This document shows positions 1 through 12,254 of a stretch of DNA of 64,000 bases, in pieces (within the stretch, counting starts at the first letter, position 1; the number at the start of each line of letters is the position of its first letter). The DNA comes from Dicyema japonicum (lineage: Eukaryota; Dicyemida; Rhombozoa; Dicyemidae), in assembly GCA_011109175.1 (NCBI GenBank), contig RDEW01000004.1:1785788-1849787 (forward strand), in the 5' to 3' direction. Under the pieces are notes generated by a model. The model was not told the origin of the DNA, did not search any database, and was given only the letters and a program-made list of their open reading frames with translations. The translations under genes and the position numbers were made by a program.

Positions 1-2557
1 TTAATATTAATAACTTGTTTTACAATCTTTGGATTTTATTCTAAAGTAGTGATAAGATAAATATTATTAATATTAAATTAATATTTAAAATATTAAATTT
101 AAATAAATCAAATAGTGGGAAACAAAGATTGATAGTCGGTAAATGCAAAAGGAAGGAATTTATTTGATAACAGAGATACGGCTATGAATAATGACAAAAA
201 ATCAGAAAGGAAGGTTTTTTAATCAATATGAAGACTGTATAACATACAATATAAGAGAAGAGCGTTACAACTGATTAGTATGGTCAACTTGTGACATCAG
301 TCGACCTTTACTTTATGGATGAGGATGGAAACAAACTTAAAGTATGTTGAATTGTAACAAAAGCTAACTATGCTCTATAAAGCATATTTTTACGTGCTGT
401 ATGATGATGTTCTCATTGGACAAAAACATTCAACAAGAACAACAAATTTTGAGGATTTATAACTTCGTATTTCCTTTATGGAAATGTATCATATCTATGT
501 CATAATAGAGATTCTAGTCATCAATCGTGATGTGGTACCTCATGATGTTCATGATTTTGAGTATATACCCATTCCTGGGGTTGATGGAAAGTTTACAATG
601 ATAAATCAGCCAGATGAAGTTATATTTATATTAATAACAGAAATCTGCATTGACTACCTTTCTTGACAACGTGATACAATTTCAGCGGATGCATTTGTCA
701 CATTTAAGATGCTAGAGCTTCATTTCACAATATAACCATATGTGATGAGATTGGAGTAAAGAAGGGTTATCAAGGAGATTATATTTGTCATTGTGCATGT
801 ATAATGGATAAGTTTATTTTATTGTTATATTAGATGAGTGAAAAGAGATAGTTATTTACCAATTAGGAGTCAGGGACTTAAAGGAGTAATCGAACTAAAT
901 TAAAGTATGAAACAGTTGAGGTGGACCCTGAAGATGTGTTTTCTAAGGAAATGAGGATCTTCAACCTCCGAAGCTCACTCTGATGTTGTTGCTACTTATT
1001 ATTTAATTTTATTCACACTTATATATTTTCATTAATCATTGCACATTCTTGATGAGGTTGTAATTACATTATATTTAAGGTTCTAAGAAAAGAAACAGGC
1101 ATTCTCTTTAGGTACTATTGACACAAGCATCTAAAGTGGACAATCAAACATATGTAAGCAGATTGTTTTACTGAGGATGGACAAGTCATATAATCAGAGA
1201 CATATATGTGGGCACTTGAGGGATTCGAAAATGGACTTTTAGAACTGATATACTATATAAATTTAGAATTGTAGTAATTATAATAATTTAAAGAATGTAT
1301 CTACCATCGAATGGCTAACTAATAATATTCGTTCTGTTCTACATTTATTATTCTCTGAGGAACATAATATCTATTTTGGAACTTATGTTGACTGCTTAAA
1401 CAAATTGGACATTTGAAATCATCCACATTTATTTGTACACCATTAATACACCATGTGGATGTTGGGACTATGTGTCCAAATAATATATTGACTAATAGAC
1501 TACAGGTTAATACTCTAGACTACCTTATCCATATGCCATTCCAAGTGATGGTAAATGTGCCTAAAATCATGTTAATTACCTTCGTTCAAACTGTCAACAA
1601 GAGTTGATTTGGAATTGAGAGGACAGAATAGTAAGGACTAATGTACATTGCAGTGCTAACTATGGAGAACTTAAATTTATTACAAAACAATTGGAGGAAA
1701 TATTTACAGAAAAAGGAAAAGAATTCCATTTCATTAACTACTAAAGGATGAAGAATAAAAATTAAGAGTATTATTTTGAATTAATTTACTATCAGAAAGC
1801 CTATCACACAATTCATATTGCACTTGTAAAAGAAATAGCTATAGTTTGTAAATGAGAGAATCCTTTTTATATAATACTGCAAGGGATTTCAAAGATAGGA
1901 CGTGGACGTTTAAGGTATTATTGAAGATATCGAAATATAAACTTTCATATGCCAATGAAAATGGAGAGCGTATTTAATTTATTAAAAAGTGAATGTTTTA
2001 ATAAATTTAAACTTAATTATGATTTTTTTCAATTGGGTAAATGTTTATTAAAAACGGTTTGTTGTGTTTGTTATATACTGCACGGTAGTTTAGTATGGAA
2101 ATGACTGGAATTGTTTTTAATACTGGTTCTGCTATTATTAATAAAACATGGAGATATAACGAATTGGGTTGTTATATTATTTAATACTAGTAGGCCATTG
2201 GAATTGGATACTTATTGAATTTGGTATTGCATCCACTTTTCCTGATTCTGTTATAGCATCAACCATGACAGTAGCAATATCACTCATTAACGAAATATTA
2301 AATCATATGGTCAAGTTAGTTTTGCCATTAATTTATAAAAAAATTTTACATATTATTAATACAGGAATTAGTTAATGAAACTAAATATATTTATTCTACT
2401 CAATCTGAGAATTCTATATCTTTGAGATTGGTGGTCCATATTTGGCTGTGATTCTCTCTGCTTCCAAATATGAGGGAAAGGAATTAAACAAACGGTATGC
2501 TGTATTTGACCATTCTAAGTTGAACTCGAAGGTTTTTCTAGTATTCACTTTAGGGTT
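1..2557. other. No gene supported
   Basis: AT-rich sequence with only short, scattered open frames (for example 478-666 and 1413-1607 on the plus strand). None shows a motif I recognise and they do not join through GT-AG introns into a convincing model. It may hold a decayed gene or transposon. Confidence 0.5.
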
Positions 2558-2621
2558 TTGAGACAAAACGACGGGAGAGTTACAGTTGGTAAAAATTTTC
2601 CGTCTTTAGTCTTTGAGTCGT

Positions 2622-2694
2622 TCTTGGATGGGAATAATCTTGAATCTGCTTTAATAGTACCGTCTTGGATGGGAATAATCTTGAATCTGCTTTA
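2622..2694 (+). repeat. 41-bp tandem duplication
   Basis: A 32-base segment beginning TCTTGGATGGGAATAATC occurs at 2622-2653 and again at 2663-2694, a period of 41 bp. It lies in an 88-codon open frame (2558-2824, +) of unknown nature. The two copies are identical over the shared segment, so the duplication looks young. Confidence 0.8.
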
Positions 2695-3070
2695 TCAGTC
2701 GCTAATTATTCCCTGGACATTTTTTACTCAAATGGGGCTTCTCAGACAGACTGAATTGTTCAAATATCTTTCAGAAAGTAGAAACATTTCACGTGCTCTG
2801 GAAAGTTATGGAAAACAAAAATAAATAACTACAGTAAGCTTAGCTGAGGTACATATTTGCAAATTATTAGAGCTATTCTGTCCCATGGTGGTTACGCGTC
2901 CTATGCTGGTAACATGTCTCCGTCAATCGCAGTTAGATGTCATACTTAATGTGACTTTAATCATTTTTACTCATTTCGGAAATATATAATTTTGTCGTTA
3001 TTCATAAATATTCAACATGTGCTTTTATGGAATACCAAATTATCCTTAATCACAAGTAATTAAATAAGGA

Positions 3071-3249
3071 AATCGGGGAAAATTGGCCCACCGCAAGAAA
3101 GACGTGCGGGAAGCGGTCTGGCTGAGGCAAAGAATTGGTATCGCAGTTATCCGCGGAAACGCTTACTCCGTGATGTCAGCAGCCGCTCTCCCCATTGTTA
3201 ATAAATAATATTTTATTGTTAATAAATTTTTGTTTAAAAAAAAAAAAAA
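3071..3249 (+). pseudogene. PHD/RT-type LINE, 3' end with poly-A
   Basis: From 3083 the frame reads LAHRKKDVREAVWLRQRIG and continues to a VIRGNAYSVM motif and a stop at 3206-3208. This is the C-terminal end shared by the long element at 42795-45393 and by seven other fragments here. The upstream codons (EIGE) are in another frame, so there is a frameshift near 3082. A short 3' tail with a repeated GTTAATAAAT motif leads into an A-run at 3236-3249, the expected end of a target-primed retrotransposon insertion. Everything upstream is missing, so this is a dead 5'-truncated copy. Confidence 0.75.
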
Positions 3250-5382
3250 TTAAATAATAGTTTATTTGTTTCATGGGATCATAGAAAGGTTTGACAAGAA
3301 ATTTTTCAATCAACTAAAAACTGGAAAAATTAATTAAAAAAGAAGTGAGCATAAAGGTTTTTTTTTAATTTCACAGAAAGTGAGAGTTCGGATGATGTTT
3401 TTCCACGATCAACAGAGATTTTGACGTGGAACATATTTCAAATGTTTCAGGTAATTATCGTATAAAATATGCTGAAAACATAGATGCAGATCATTTTGAT
3501 CTTAATTTTTTCCACCAAATCTAAATTCAGCCTATTTTTATTGGAATGGTATTTTTAATGAATAATTTTAGATACGAGTCTTAGATTATGGAGCTGATTC
3601 ATGGCTAAAGTTGAGCAGATTTGAATTTCCATTTGAAGAACCAAGTGAAAGTATTCCAATTTGTCTAACAACCGAGTAGAAGTATGTTTAATATTGTTAT
3701 AACAGATCAGGGCACTTTTAGGAGAATTAAAAATAGTCAACTTAGCCAAATCAAGAAAATATAGACTTACAAAAAATAAATTCTTTGATTTTTTTATTAG
3801 AAACCAATTAATATTGATTGAATGACAGGTGACATGTAACCAGCACAGGATGGGTAACCCTGCGGGACGCGACATATACCATTTGTACTCTTTTAGGTAG
3901 AAAATAGAGTAAGAGATCTCTATTTGAGGAAATGGCTTAATTATCATCCTTTTCAAGTGATTTTGGCATTAGGCATGTTATTGGTTGGAATTATTATATT
4001 GGACGATTTTAACAATACCGGCCTTTTCACAAGCAGTTGCATTGATAATTTATATTCACATTCCTGTCCCTAGAATCAGCCATCCTGATTGTCTTCAGAA
4101 TAAACTGTTGCAGAATATATAACTGTTATCTTCATGTTATTTTGTTCTTTCTGTAGTAAATGTCTCTTTAAATCTGTATAGTTTAAAAACATTCTTAGTA
4201 GTTTCTTTTTGACGACATTATGAAGTATTGTGAATGCACGTTACGTATCCTTATGACTTCTTTATACTCTGAATGTTTTATACATGTCTCGTTGTTATCT
4301 TAATCACTGCAATGATCATCACGCCGTTTTATAGTTGTTTTTAGTGTCAAAGTTCAACATCCAATGCCTTTTGAAGCGATTTCGTATTGCTGATTTATTT
4401 GTTTCGTCTTATGCCAATTTTGAAAGTGATATTGCATATTGTGATCTTTTTATAGTTTCTTCTATCTGAGCTACAGGATTTTAACCATAAGTGTTTTCAT
4501 CATCAATAAATGATTTTAAAGCTTTTATCATCCTTGATCACGTGACTGTATTAAATAAGTTGTATTTTGTGGAAAAATATTATGTCGATGTTTGAATATT
4601 GTATAGAAGTATATAAGTTGTATTATCCATTAGTAATGCTATTTTCGTCTTTTCTTCATAATACGACATAGATATTTTCAAAAATACTTTTTGTTATCAA
4701 ATCTTTGTATAAGCGTCATATTCAATGCCAATGGCTTTTAGATTTACTATCCTAGTACTCTTGGCCACGTTGACCTTCTTAGTGGTTTATATTTTTTCCA
4801 TGTGTAGCTGCAACATAAAAGACACGAGAGACGTTCTATTCTTATGTCCGTTGGATAATTCACTTTTTTCGAAAATGATTTATAAAAATGTTGCAGTTTC
4901 GTCACAATTTAAAATATTTTTTTGACCATTAAATTTGATCGAAAGTTTTCTGCTCTTTTTTATCAACTGACCGTGCTTCGCCTTGAAGGCTTTGGATATT
5001 ATATCAAATTATTTTCAAAATTAAGAATTGCAAGATTACTTGAGATTTAAAAAGCTTAAAATTTTTTATTATAATTAATTTATTTACAAAAATAATATGA
5101 AATAAGAAAAAACTAAGAAACTGAAGACCTATTCAGTACAATCTGTTGTCGCATATTTATTTGTGGAGATTCGTGTAGAAACGAGAATCAGTACGGAGCA
5201 GTTGTAACGAAATAACAAAACATTTTTGTGTATGATAAGACAAAAAATATGATTACTCTTGTTGAAACTGGGATCATTTCGCTAAACTGCCTCAAGCAGG
5301 TTCAAGTATGACCTACTGGCGAATAGAATTGAGATTATTCATCTCGCAAAGGTGAAAATAATCCCTGTGGTGATCGCATGGT
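3250..5382. other. No gene supported
   Basis: The longest open frame (3555-3956, minus, 133 codons) shows no recognisable motif and has the hydrophobic, low-complexity composition expected of AT-rich non-coding sequence. Nothing else stands out. Confidence 0.5.
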
Positions 5383-5568
5383 ATGGAATTGTCTCATAAG
5401 TTTTTCAGGGGCCACCTGGATGCCCTCAAGGTGGAAGAGTCGGTCAAAGCTTATATACAAACGCTAGTGTTACGGAAGACTTTGGAGAGTATGCAAGATA
5501 AGGAGAGGCGTGGAGTATCGATGCCTGGTGATGAGGAAGACGGCGCATGGAATGTCAACCTAGGGTAG
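5383..5568 (+). CDS. Short ORF, unknown, possibly part of a LINE
   Basis: A 61-codon frame with a charged, coding-like composition (...KVEESVKAYIQTLVLRKTLE...). It is richer in G and C than its surroundings, as are the LINE fragments of this window. It lies 300 bp from a PHD/RT LINE fragment on the other strand. I do not recognise it; a leftover of a mobile element is the likeliest explanation, and a chance frame is possible. Confidence 0.25.
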   Translation: MELSHKFFRGHLDALKVEESVKAYIQTLVLRKTLESMQDKERRGVSMPGDEEDGAWNVNLG

Positions 5569-5861
5569 TCTCTGAATGTGGGGTATGCAGCGACGTGAAC
5601 ACACCTATACAGGCAATAGAGGTTGGCCCCAAGAAGAGAAGATTGAGTTATACGGGCGTTATAAAATAATTAATTTTACTTAATTTTTGTAATTAAACTT
5701 TAAGTTAATATTTCGTTATTAATTTCCTCACTTGTGCGATTATTATATCAAAAAATTTCATTATTACTTTTAAAATGATACAATCTCTCGAAAAAAGAGG
5801 TTTCCCCGCAGTTTGGGTTTCGAGGCTGGACTGTATTTGATATACATAGAAAAATTCTTCT

Positions 5862-6316
5862 TCATGACCTATCAGCCGAAACCTGAGAGATCACTAAATT
5901 AAAAGAGAAAGAATCTCCCATATAATTAAGTGATCCCGGATAAACAAGGGGATGTCGAAACAAGCAGAGACAGATGTGCTGAACGTAAAACCTCGTAGAG
6001 AGGCTGTCGTATTTCTTTAACTTGAAAGCCGCCGTTCGAGCCGCCTTCCAATCTTTCAACGCGGAACCAGAAAGTCTCGACTGGGAAAAGTGTCGGTACA
6101 AGCCCCATCCCAATCATGCATTTCTCTAGAGAGGAGGGTAAAACCGTCTGGGCGCTTTTCATCACCATGATCCAGGCCCACCGGTTCCAGAGAGGACGGG
6201 AATCCAGTCGCCTCAAGAAAGCGGTCACAACCCCGTTAATGGCTGCATGCCTTGGGAACCGAAGGAAACGTCTCCAACAGAAGTTAGGCCGATGCCCACA
6301 GAAGTCTAATGGCTAA
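5862..6316 (-). pseudogene. PHD/RT-type LINE, C-terminal fragment
   Basis: On the minus strand from about 6160 the bases encode K-R-P-D-G, then a segment equivalent to the KPDGMTL...VWDVASVDTFSG stretch of the 42795-45393 element (here IWDGACTDTFPS, broken by a frameshift), then KAARTAAFKLKKYDSLSTRFYV, equivalent to EVKKINKYESLGDHYYF. At least two frameshifts are needed to read it. The order and spacing of the motifs identify it as the region just before the C-terminus. The extreme 3' end is missing or unreadable. Confidence 0.6.
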
Positions 6317-7964
6317 AAAAGTTTGCTTCAAAACAATTTTATCGAAATTAATATTCACAATTTAGTCTTGGAGATAAGAATGTTAAAATTCTCCAGACTT
6401 TACTGATAGAAGTAGCAAGGCAAGGAACTTGCCGAAAACATGAGCCTTTGGAAGGAAAAGATAATTCTTTAATAGAAAAAACGCAGTATGTAGATCAAGT
6501 TAGAGTAGATCAACGGTGTCACCACTAATCTCAGAATGTTTTATATTATGAATACGAAAGATAATTTCTTTGGAAATGGGGGAGCTCAATACAATTAAGT
6601 GTTCCACATCGGTAATAACAGCACCAGGGAAACAAATCATGATTCTGTTTCATGATTTAAAGAATTCATTTTGTGAGAGTTATATGTTTTATTAAATCTC
6701 AATGAAATGACAAAAGATTCCATATTGGCTTGCAGGCACTGAAAATTCAATGAGTTACCTTCATGAACGCGCACCCAACGCTATGTGAGTATCGTCATTT
6801 TATTTTTTGTTTATCTTGACTGTTAATTTGAATTCAATTATTTTTCAAATGACATTTTTTGTGAATTTCATCTTCACCGTTAATAGATGACACTTTCTCC
6901 CAGTCGAAACTCTAACTTTCAACACAAATTATCATAAAACCAATACTTTTCGAACAGCAAAAATTGTCTTCCTACATATTAGGAAATTGTGCTGCTTTTT
7001 ATGGATAAAAATTTTAAATATGTTGCAATTTTCAAAAATTAATTATATAAATGTAAAAAAATATTTCTAAAAAAATTATACCCCCGTATGACCGATTTCT
7101 ACCACTCCTTCATAAGCCGACAATTTCGAGTATAGACGGATAACCGGTCAAATCTATATTTCGCCTGACGACTTCGTTCACGGCCTTCTGTCTGGGAGAC
7201 CTTCCAACAATTCTCCAACAAGCGACTGGGTGTTGAGGGAGGTCTCTGAGTCGTGCCACAGTTGCATTCCCAATTTCATTGATGATTCCTTTACCAATTC
7301 CTTACCACTTCAGAGGTTTCCCAGGTGATTGTGAGGAAAAAAAGACGATATCTGAGAGTTGAGTACTTCAACTTTTTTCTTTTTAAAGACTCGAATTTTA
7401 GGATGTCAGAATGATAGGAAAATGCAAAGTAGGAGTGGTGGATAAATTGACCCATGTCTTAAACGAGAGGTCTCCAGTGTGAAAATAAGTAAATTGCCAT
7501 GGGAAATCAGGACTCTTTGTATTCGCAGGGTCCAACCCAGAGGTTTGATCAGAGACGGAAACCTAGCTGAAACCAGACTACTTTTGACAAAATCGTTGAG
7601 ATTTTGTGTCTGGGTACCTCCCGGCGCATTTTCAGACAAAAGAAGATAAATCCACTTCCATGGCCTCACAGTGACAAGTTTGAATTTCATAAAAGAATTT
7701 CTTGATTTATGGCGAGACTAACTTTCTACGAAATTTTTTTAATTCCTCAGCCAAAAGAGTTCATACAACTCCTGGAAGATTCTGAAACTGGTCAAAACAG
7801 ATGTGGGTAGTGTACTTTCCCCACCAGTATGCTGCAGCTTCCACGGGTTGGAAGATCTACAACAGATGCTATCTGGAACCATCCAGTTTGCCATAAATAC
7901 TAAAAAAGGGGCATCCTCGGCTTAGATATGTCTCCGAATGCATCAACTTCAAGAAATTAACAAG
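6317..7964. other. Mostly unassigned; one LINE-like coding remnant
   Basis: On the minus strand between about 7310 and 7110 a frame reads IGKGIINEIGNATVARLRDL and continues to a ...RNIDLTGYPSILEIVGL segment. It is GC-richer than its flanks and looks like decayed protein-coding sequence, probably of a mobile element, but I cannot place it in a family. A 94-codon minus frame at 7406-7690 is also unassigned. Confidence 0.3.
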
Positions 7965-8150
7965 TAATGTTAACTAATCGTAAAGGGAAAACTAAGGAAT
8001 GCTCTTCACTTCTTTTTATTTTTGTTTGCTTAAAACTCCATCTTTCGGATTCGAACCCACGACCTTTACATCCGATGTCACCAGACGCTAAGTTAGTTTC
8101 AGTCATAAAGCCCACTAAACTGAGCATCAGACGGGCTACGCCTGTTATCA
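7965..8150 (-). repeat. tRNA-derived SINE, copy 1
   Basis: Read on the minus strand this has a tRNA-like head with an exact polymerase III B box (GGTTCGAATCC, 8057-8047), followed by the tail AAGAAGTGAAGAGCATTCCT and then ...TACGATTAGTTAAC. The tail is shared with copies at 30461-30690, 47726-48037, 55708-55813 and 60456-60660. The head differs from those of the copies at 47.7 and 60.5 kb, so related tails may have joined different tRNA heads. The distal 3' part (AAATAAAGTGTGTGTCC onward) is missing. A functional tRNA gene is unlikely because the head is longer than a tRNA and does not fold well. Confidence 0.65.
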
Positions 8151-8391
8151 CTCCATGGACGATTCTCTTCTAGACTCCGTTAGGAAACCTTTTAAGAGTG
8201 GATGTGAACATTTTTAGTGTTTGAATCATTTTATTTTCTTAGTTCCAGAGAACGTGTCAGTTAGTGTCCGGGTGTATATTTGGTATGACAAATATTTTCA
8301 TCGCACATCATAGCTTCTCTTGAAAAACTTAGGGGAGATGAATTATTAGAGACCAAACCCCATTTGGCTTTAATCATAGTTGAGGAAAATG

Positions 8392-9907
8392 ATCTAAGTC
8401 AGTGTTTCTCAACTTTTTTTTTCGTATCGCCCCCTATAATAACTATAGATAGTAAGTTATAATTAATTAGTATTTTTTAATAAAAATGTTAATGTGACCA
8501 TTTACTTTTGTGATGGTTTACCAGATTCTCTATATTTGGGATTATTTTACTAAGAACGACTCTTATGTCTCACTTTTCTAGATAGTCTAATTATTCCGCT
8601 GCTTCTTACTGTTTTTTTTAATTTATAAAACACGTTTTATTTAATAATGAAAGTTTTTAAATTTATTTTGTTTTTAAGAAGTAAGAACGTTCTTGTTAAT
8701 TAATCCGAGGAAATTAACCCAATGCATAGAAAATGTTCATGGCTTCTCGTTCTTTCTTTTTGGGTTGTGAGCGAGTCTCATTGTTTCGAGAATAGTAGTT
8801 TGATAGTATATGCCACAAGTGAGAAATTGATTCGTTTTTGAAACGAATTTTAAGTTCGTCATTTTTAATTCAATCGGGTCTTGTATTCCCCTTTACGTAT
8901 CAAACCAGGATGATGACCACGGATATTAATCATCTGCAATATTCCAATAATTTTACATTAATTGTACTTCAATATGCCAGATTGATTATCAAATAAAACT
9001 GAATCATTAATTTATACTGAAAATTTTGTTTTTCTGAGAGAAATCTCGTAAAAATTCTTATTCGCATTATGTCGTTACTAAATGGAATATTATTAATAAT
9101 TCGGAAAATTCCCTCTCAGAATGTGTTTATAAACAATTCTATACAGCTAAGTACAACTCTCTCAGAAAATAAATGAAGATTAAATCTTAAATTAATATTA
9201 TTACAATTACCAAGGGTAACCAAACTATCTAACTTCTTGATCCTCGTTCCAGAACTTGTCTTAGTTGGATCCTCCATGCCGGTCACGCATTGGGCGTCAC
9301 CTCACTAAGGATAATCAAATGACGCCATCGGAGGAAGGGAAAATAATTTTTGACCAACTAGCCACACAGTACCACATGGCGCCACGCGGCCAGCTGACTT
9401 ATAAAATAAAAAAATCACCTATAAAAAATAAAAAAAACCAGTGATGACGATAATTTTTCCAACTCAATGTACATACACAAACCCTGAAAAGCATGAGGAT
9501 TTGTAGGTATTTATTGAAATTATTTTTGTCCTTTTGTTATGGTTTCTCTTTAGGCTTCTAAAAATCAATATCTTTTCGTAGTGATTAGATGTTTTGATTT
9601 TGCGTGTTCTAATAAGCGAGGTGTCTTCATCACTTGTTGGAAAATTCCATATCACAAGCAAACAAAAAGTTTTAGTGGATCTTTTGATTTTGAATAAAAT
9701 CATGAGATCAATAGTTCTCTTATATTCCCTTATTTTTCAACAGGCTCCATTAAAAAGTTGCACGCTTTATATTTAAGTTATTTAAATTAAATTTATTTGT
9801 AAAATATTTCATAATTAAAAAATCCGTAATTAAAAAATCGCCCCCTGACCATTAAATATTTGTCCCTGATGAGCGAATCGCCCCTTGTTGAGAACACTGA
9901 TCTAACT
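8392..9907. mobile_element. hAT-type DNA transposon, non-autonomous, with TSDs
   Basis: The element starts at 8400 with CAGTGTTTCTCAAC and ends at 9899 with GTTGAGAACACTG, imperfect terminal inverted repeats of the CAG...CTG type typical of hAT elements. Subterminal CGCCCC tracts occur near both ends. The flanking 8 bases are ATCTAAGT (8392-8399) and ATCTAACT (9900-9907), 7 of 8 identical, as expected for a hAT target-site duplication. About 1.5 kb lies between the termini without a recognisable transposase, so the copy is non-autonomous or decayed. A copy of the short GGGCGCC repeat lies inside it. Confidence 0.7.
9268..9390 (+). repeat. GGGCGCC dispersed repeat, copy C
   Basis: Shares GCATTGGGCGTCACCT...TGACGCCA and GGCGCCACGCGGC with the copies at 11021-11130 and 55074-55168. 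It carries about 45 extra bases before the final GCCACGCGGC and is nested in the hAT-type element at 8400-9899. Confidence 0.55.
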
Positions 9908-11020
9908 AAACGCACATTGACTTTGAAAATATTTTGTCCAAATTACTTAAAAGATTATAAAATTTGACTATTTTCAATGTAAAACATTTATCCTCCTCAT
10001 TATGTTATAATGTAAGAATTTGAAAGCGTGAGACCTGAAATTATGGATAACAAGCAGGAGTTTTAAAGAAGATACCAAGAATCTCGTAAGCAAAGATTTA
10101 GTCAGAGAGGATGAGGTGTTTTCATTAAGAAAACTCTTCAGCGTAGACTCGAATAAAGTTGTCCCCCAAGTCTGTATGTCATTATCCACATTCGGAACTG
10201 GGGAGATGGTATCGTGATTTCCAAATCAACATGTAACATAACATTTGAGATGACCATTTGAAATAAAATGTGATGTTTCCGCTTCCTACGATTTATAAGT
10301 TCCCCAATATTGACTCTGATTTTTTTTCATTTTTCAAAATCACTCGCTTTATAATATCTTTTCTCAAGTTCTTAATTCATAGAGATCGTCGGGGAACCGG
10401 AGATGAATTGATAGAACATCGCTAATATACCTTAAATCTTTAGCAGCAAGGAGATCATACATGAGAATCACCAAATAATCACCTTTACTACTGGAAGTGG
10501 TCAAACTGTTATCACTTTTTTGGATTACTGGAGAAAAGTTACATCTAAATAATCCTAAAACCTTGAGATGACATCTTCAATTGTAATCACAACTGATTCA
10601 TCGAGTTGTACAGCTGATTTGATATAATCTTTACGTTTGGGATGCTGTCATAGTGGGGGATTATAAAATAGCTACCCCATCAAACTCTTGTTTCATTAGC
10701 AGTATGAACCCTTATGTGTAGGATTCGATGTTCAATCAATTCATCATTTTTAGGTTATAGTTAAGTTTTTGTGACTTTTACTAATTTGTCTCTCTAGGAC
10801 CTGTTCTGTCCCACGTGACACTGAGGGGTAATTTATCGATATTCTATTGAATAAAAATACTTTAAAGAATATTATTGAGATGGTAGAAAAAGCCAGCCTC
10901 ATTGAGAAGATCCGAAAAAGGCTTTTGAGTGTTGCCAGATGTCCTAGTATCTTCAGGGAACTAAATTGTAACCAAGCAGCTATCTTGACTTATATGGAGC
11001 AATTCGCCTGGACTTGGGCC
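9908..11020. other. No gene supported
   Basis: AT-rich. A 65-codon plus frame (10847-11044) runs into the dispersed repeat at 11021 and shows no known motif. Confidence 0.45.
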
Positions 11021-11130
11021 AAACCCCTCCAGTGGAGTAAGTGAGAGCAAATGATCCTTTTTCGTGCCGGCCTGGCACTGGGCGCCACCTAGTCAAGTGT
11101 ATCACATGACGACACATGGTGCCACGCGGC
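11021..11130 (+). repeat. GGGCGCC dispersed repeat, copy A
   Basis: Begins AACCCCTCCAGTGGAGTAAG, continues GAGAGCAAATGATCCTTTTT and CACTGGGCGCCACCTAG, and ends near GTGCCACGCGGC. With the copy at 55074-55168 it defines the family best. It has no open frame and no clear terminal inverted repeats. Confidence 0.75.
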
Positions 11131-11525
11131 TAGCATCACTCCGTCATCTGTTCAAAAAAGAATCGAACGCGTAAGATGACTTTTTTTGAATATTATTTCT
11201 CCAATGTACCATTACTAACGACTTCGAATTTAGGGGTAGGCAACAAAAAACAAAATCTGAGGTCTCCAGAACTTAATGTGCTACTTCTGGTTGTCCAGAT
11301 TGAGCAAGTAGGTATATTAGCGATATTCTATCATCTAATAACATTTCTCCCGTTATTCTTGGTTCCGCCATTTCAACGATTAGTTAGCCCTTTAACTTTT
11401 GATTAACCGGATCATTCCTTGAAGGGATTCAATTTCCCAGATCAGAAGATGATTAAATATTAAATTATTAACCACAGTTTCAATAACATCCTGATCATTG
11501 AGGCCAACGTAGAAGAGGCTAGAAT

Positions 11526-11666
11526 ACATATATGTTGCAGTCAATTTGTGTAATCATTAAATTAATGAAATGACTAAGAATTCCAGTCAATTTATGAAAA
11601 TTTTCATGAATTGTCTAAACATTTCATGAATTGACTGATTACACAAATTGACAGTAACATATATGT
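11526..11666. mobile_element. Palindromic MITE-like element
   Basis: The left arm (ACATATATGTTGCAGTCAAT, then TTGTGTAATCA) and the right arm (TGATTACACAAATTGACAGT, then AACATATATGT) are near-perfect inverted repeats about 31 bp long. The interior repeats CAATTTATGAAAATTTTCATGAATTG, a second palindrome. The whole of about 140 bp could fold into one hairpin. Such compact, non-coding, fully palindromic elements fit a MITE; the TA-rich ends prevent a firm call on the target duplication. Confidence 0.6.
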
Positions 11667-12194
11667 TTCATTAAAGAACTCTTATACGTCGATAAATACC
11701 CAACGTCGGTAATAAAGATACAATCAGATTCGATGCCGCAGACAGCCTGTGCCTCCTGGGCTTATGGAATTTAAATTTCGAACTTTCACAAGATTAATTC
11801 TGATTCTGAGAATATACTTTCCTAAAAGTTATTGTAATTTTATCTATGAGTCTGAATTCAATCTGCTTCTCACAATTATACATATTATGGCATATTATCC
11901 TACTTTCAGTGATATTCACACATGTTATGGTATATTAGCCTTTACTCTCTGAACTGTGACTGGTGTGGAGAATGAGGATAAATAGACCCACGGAATTGTT
12001 TCCTTATTAGAACTCAATTATAATTATTCAAATGAAAATGCAAAGGTGGTAGAAACATGATAATTGGTAAAAACTAATATTCTCTCTTTGCATTTATTCC
12101 ACGTGTCTCCACGTGTCTGCTTTGGTTTACATAATATAAGACTCGATTATTTATCCATCTTTAATTTTTCATATGACAATGAGCTCCTCGAAGA

Positions 12195-12254
12195 CCATCT
12201 CCCCCTGACAAAAAAATCTCCAAAAGGGTCGATTCGCCCCTCGTTGAAACCACT
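12195..12254. mobile_element. hAT-type element, 3' end only
   Basis: CATCTCCCCCTGACAAAAAA...GATTCGCCCCTCGTTGAAACCACTG closely matches the 3' end of the element at 8400-9899 (CGCCCCCTGACC...GCGAATCGCCCCTTGTTGAGAACACTG). I could not find its 5' end, so it is a truncated or rearranged copy. Confidence 0.5.

Noticed and set aside
7965-8150. A functional tRNA gene
   Set aside because: Only the B box is perfect; the head is too long and does not fold as a cloverleaf, and the tail belongs to a SINE.
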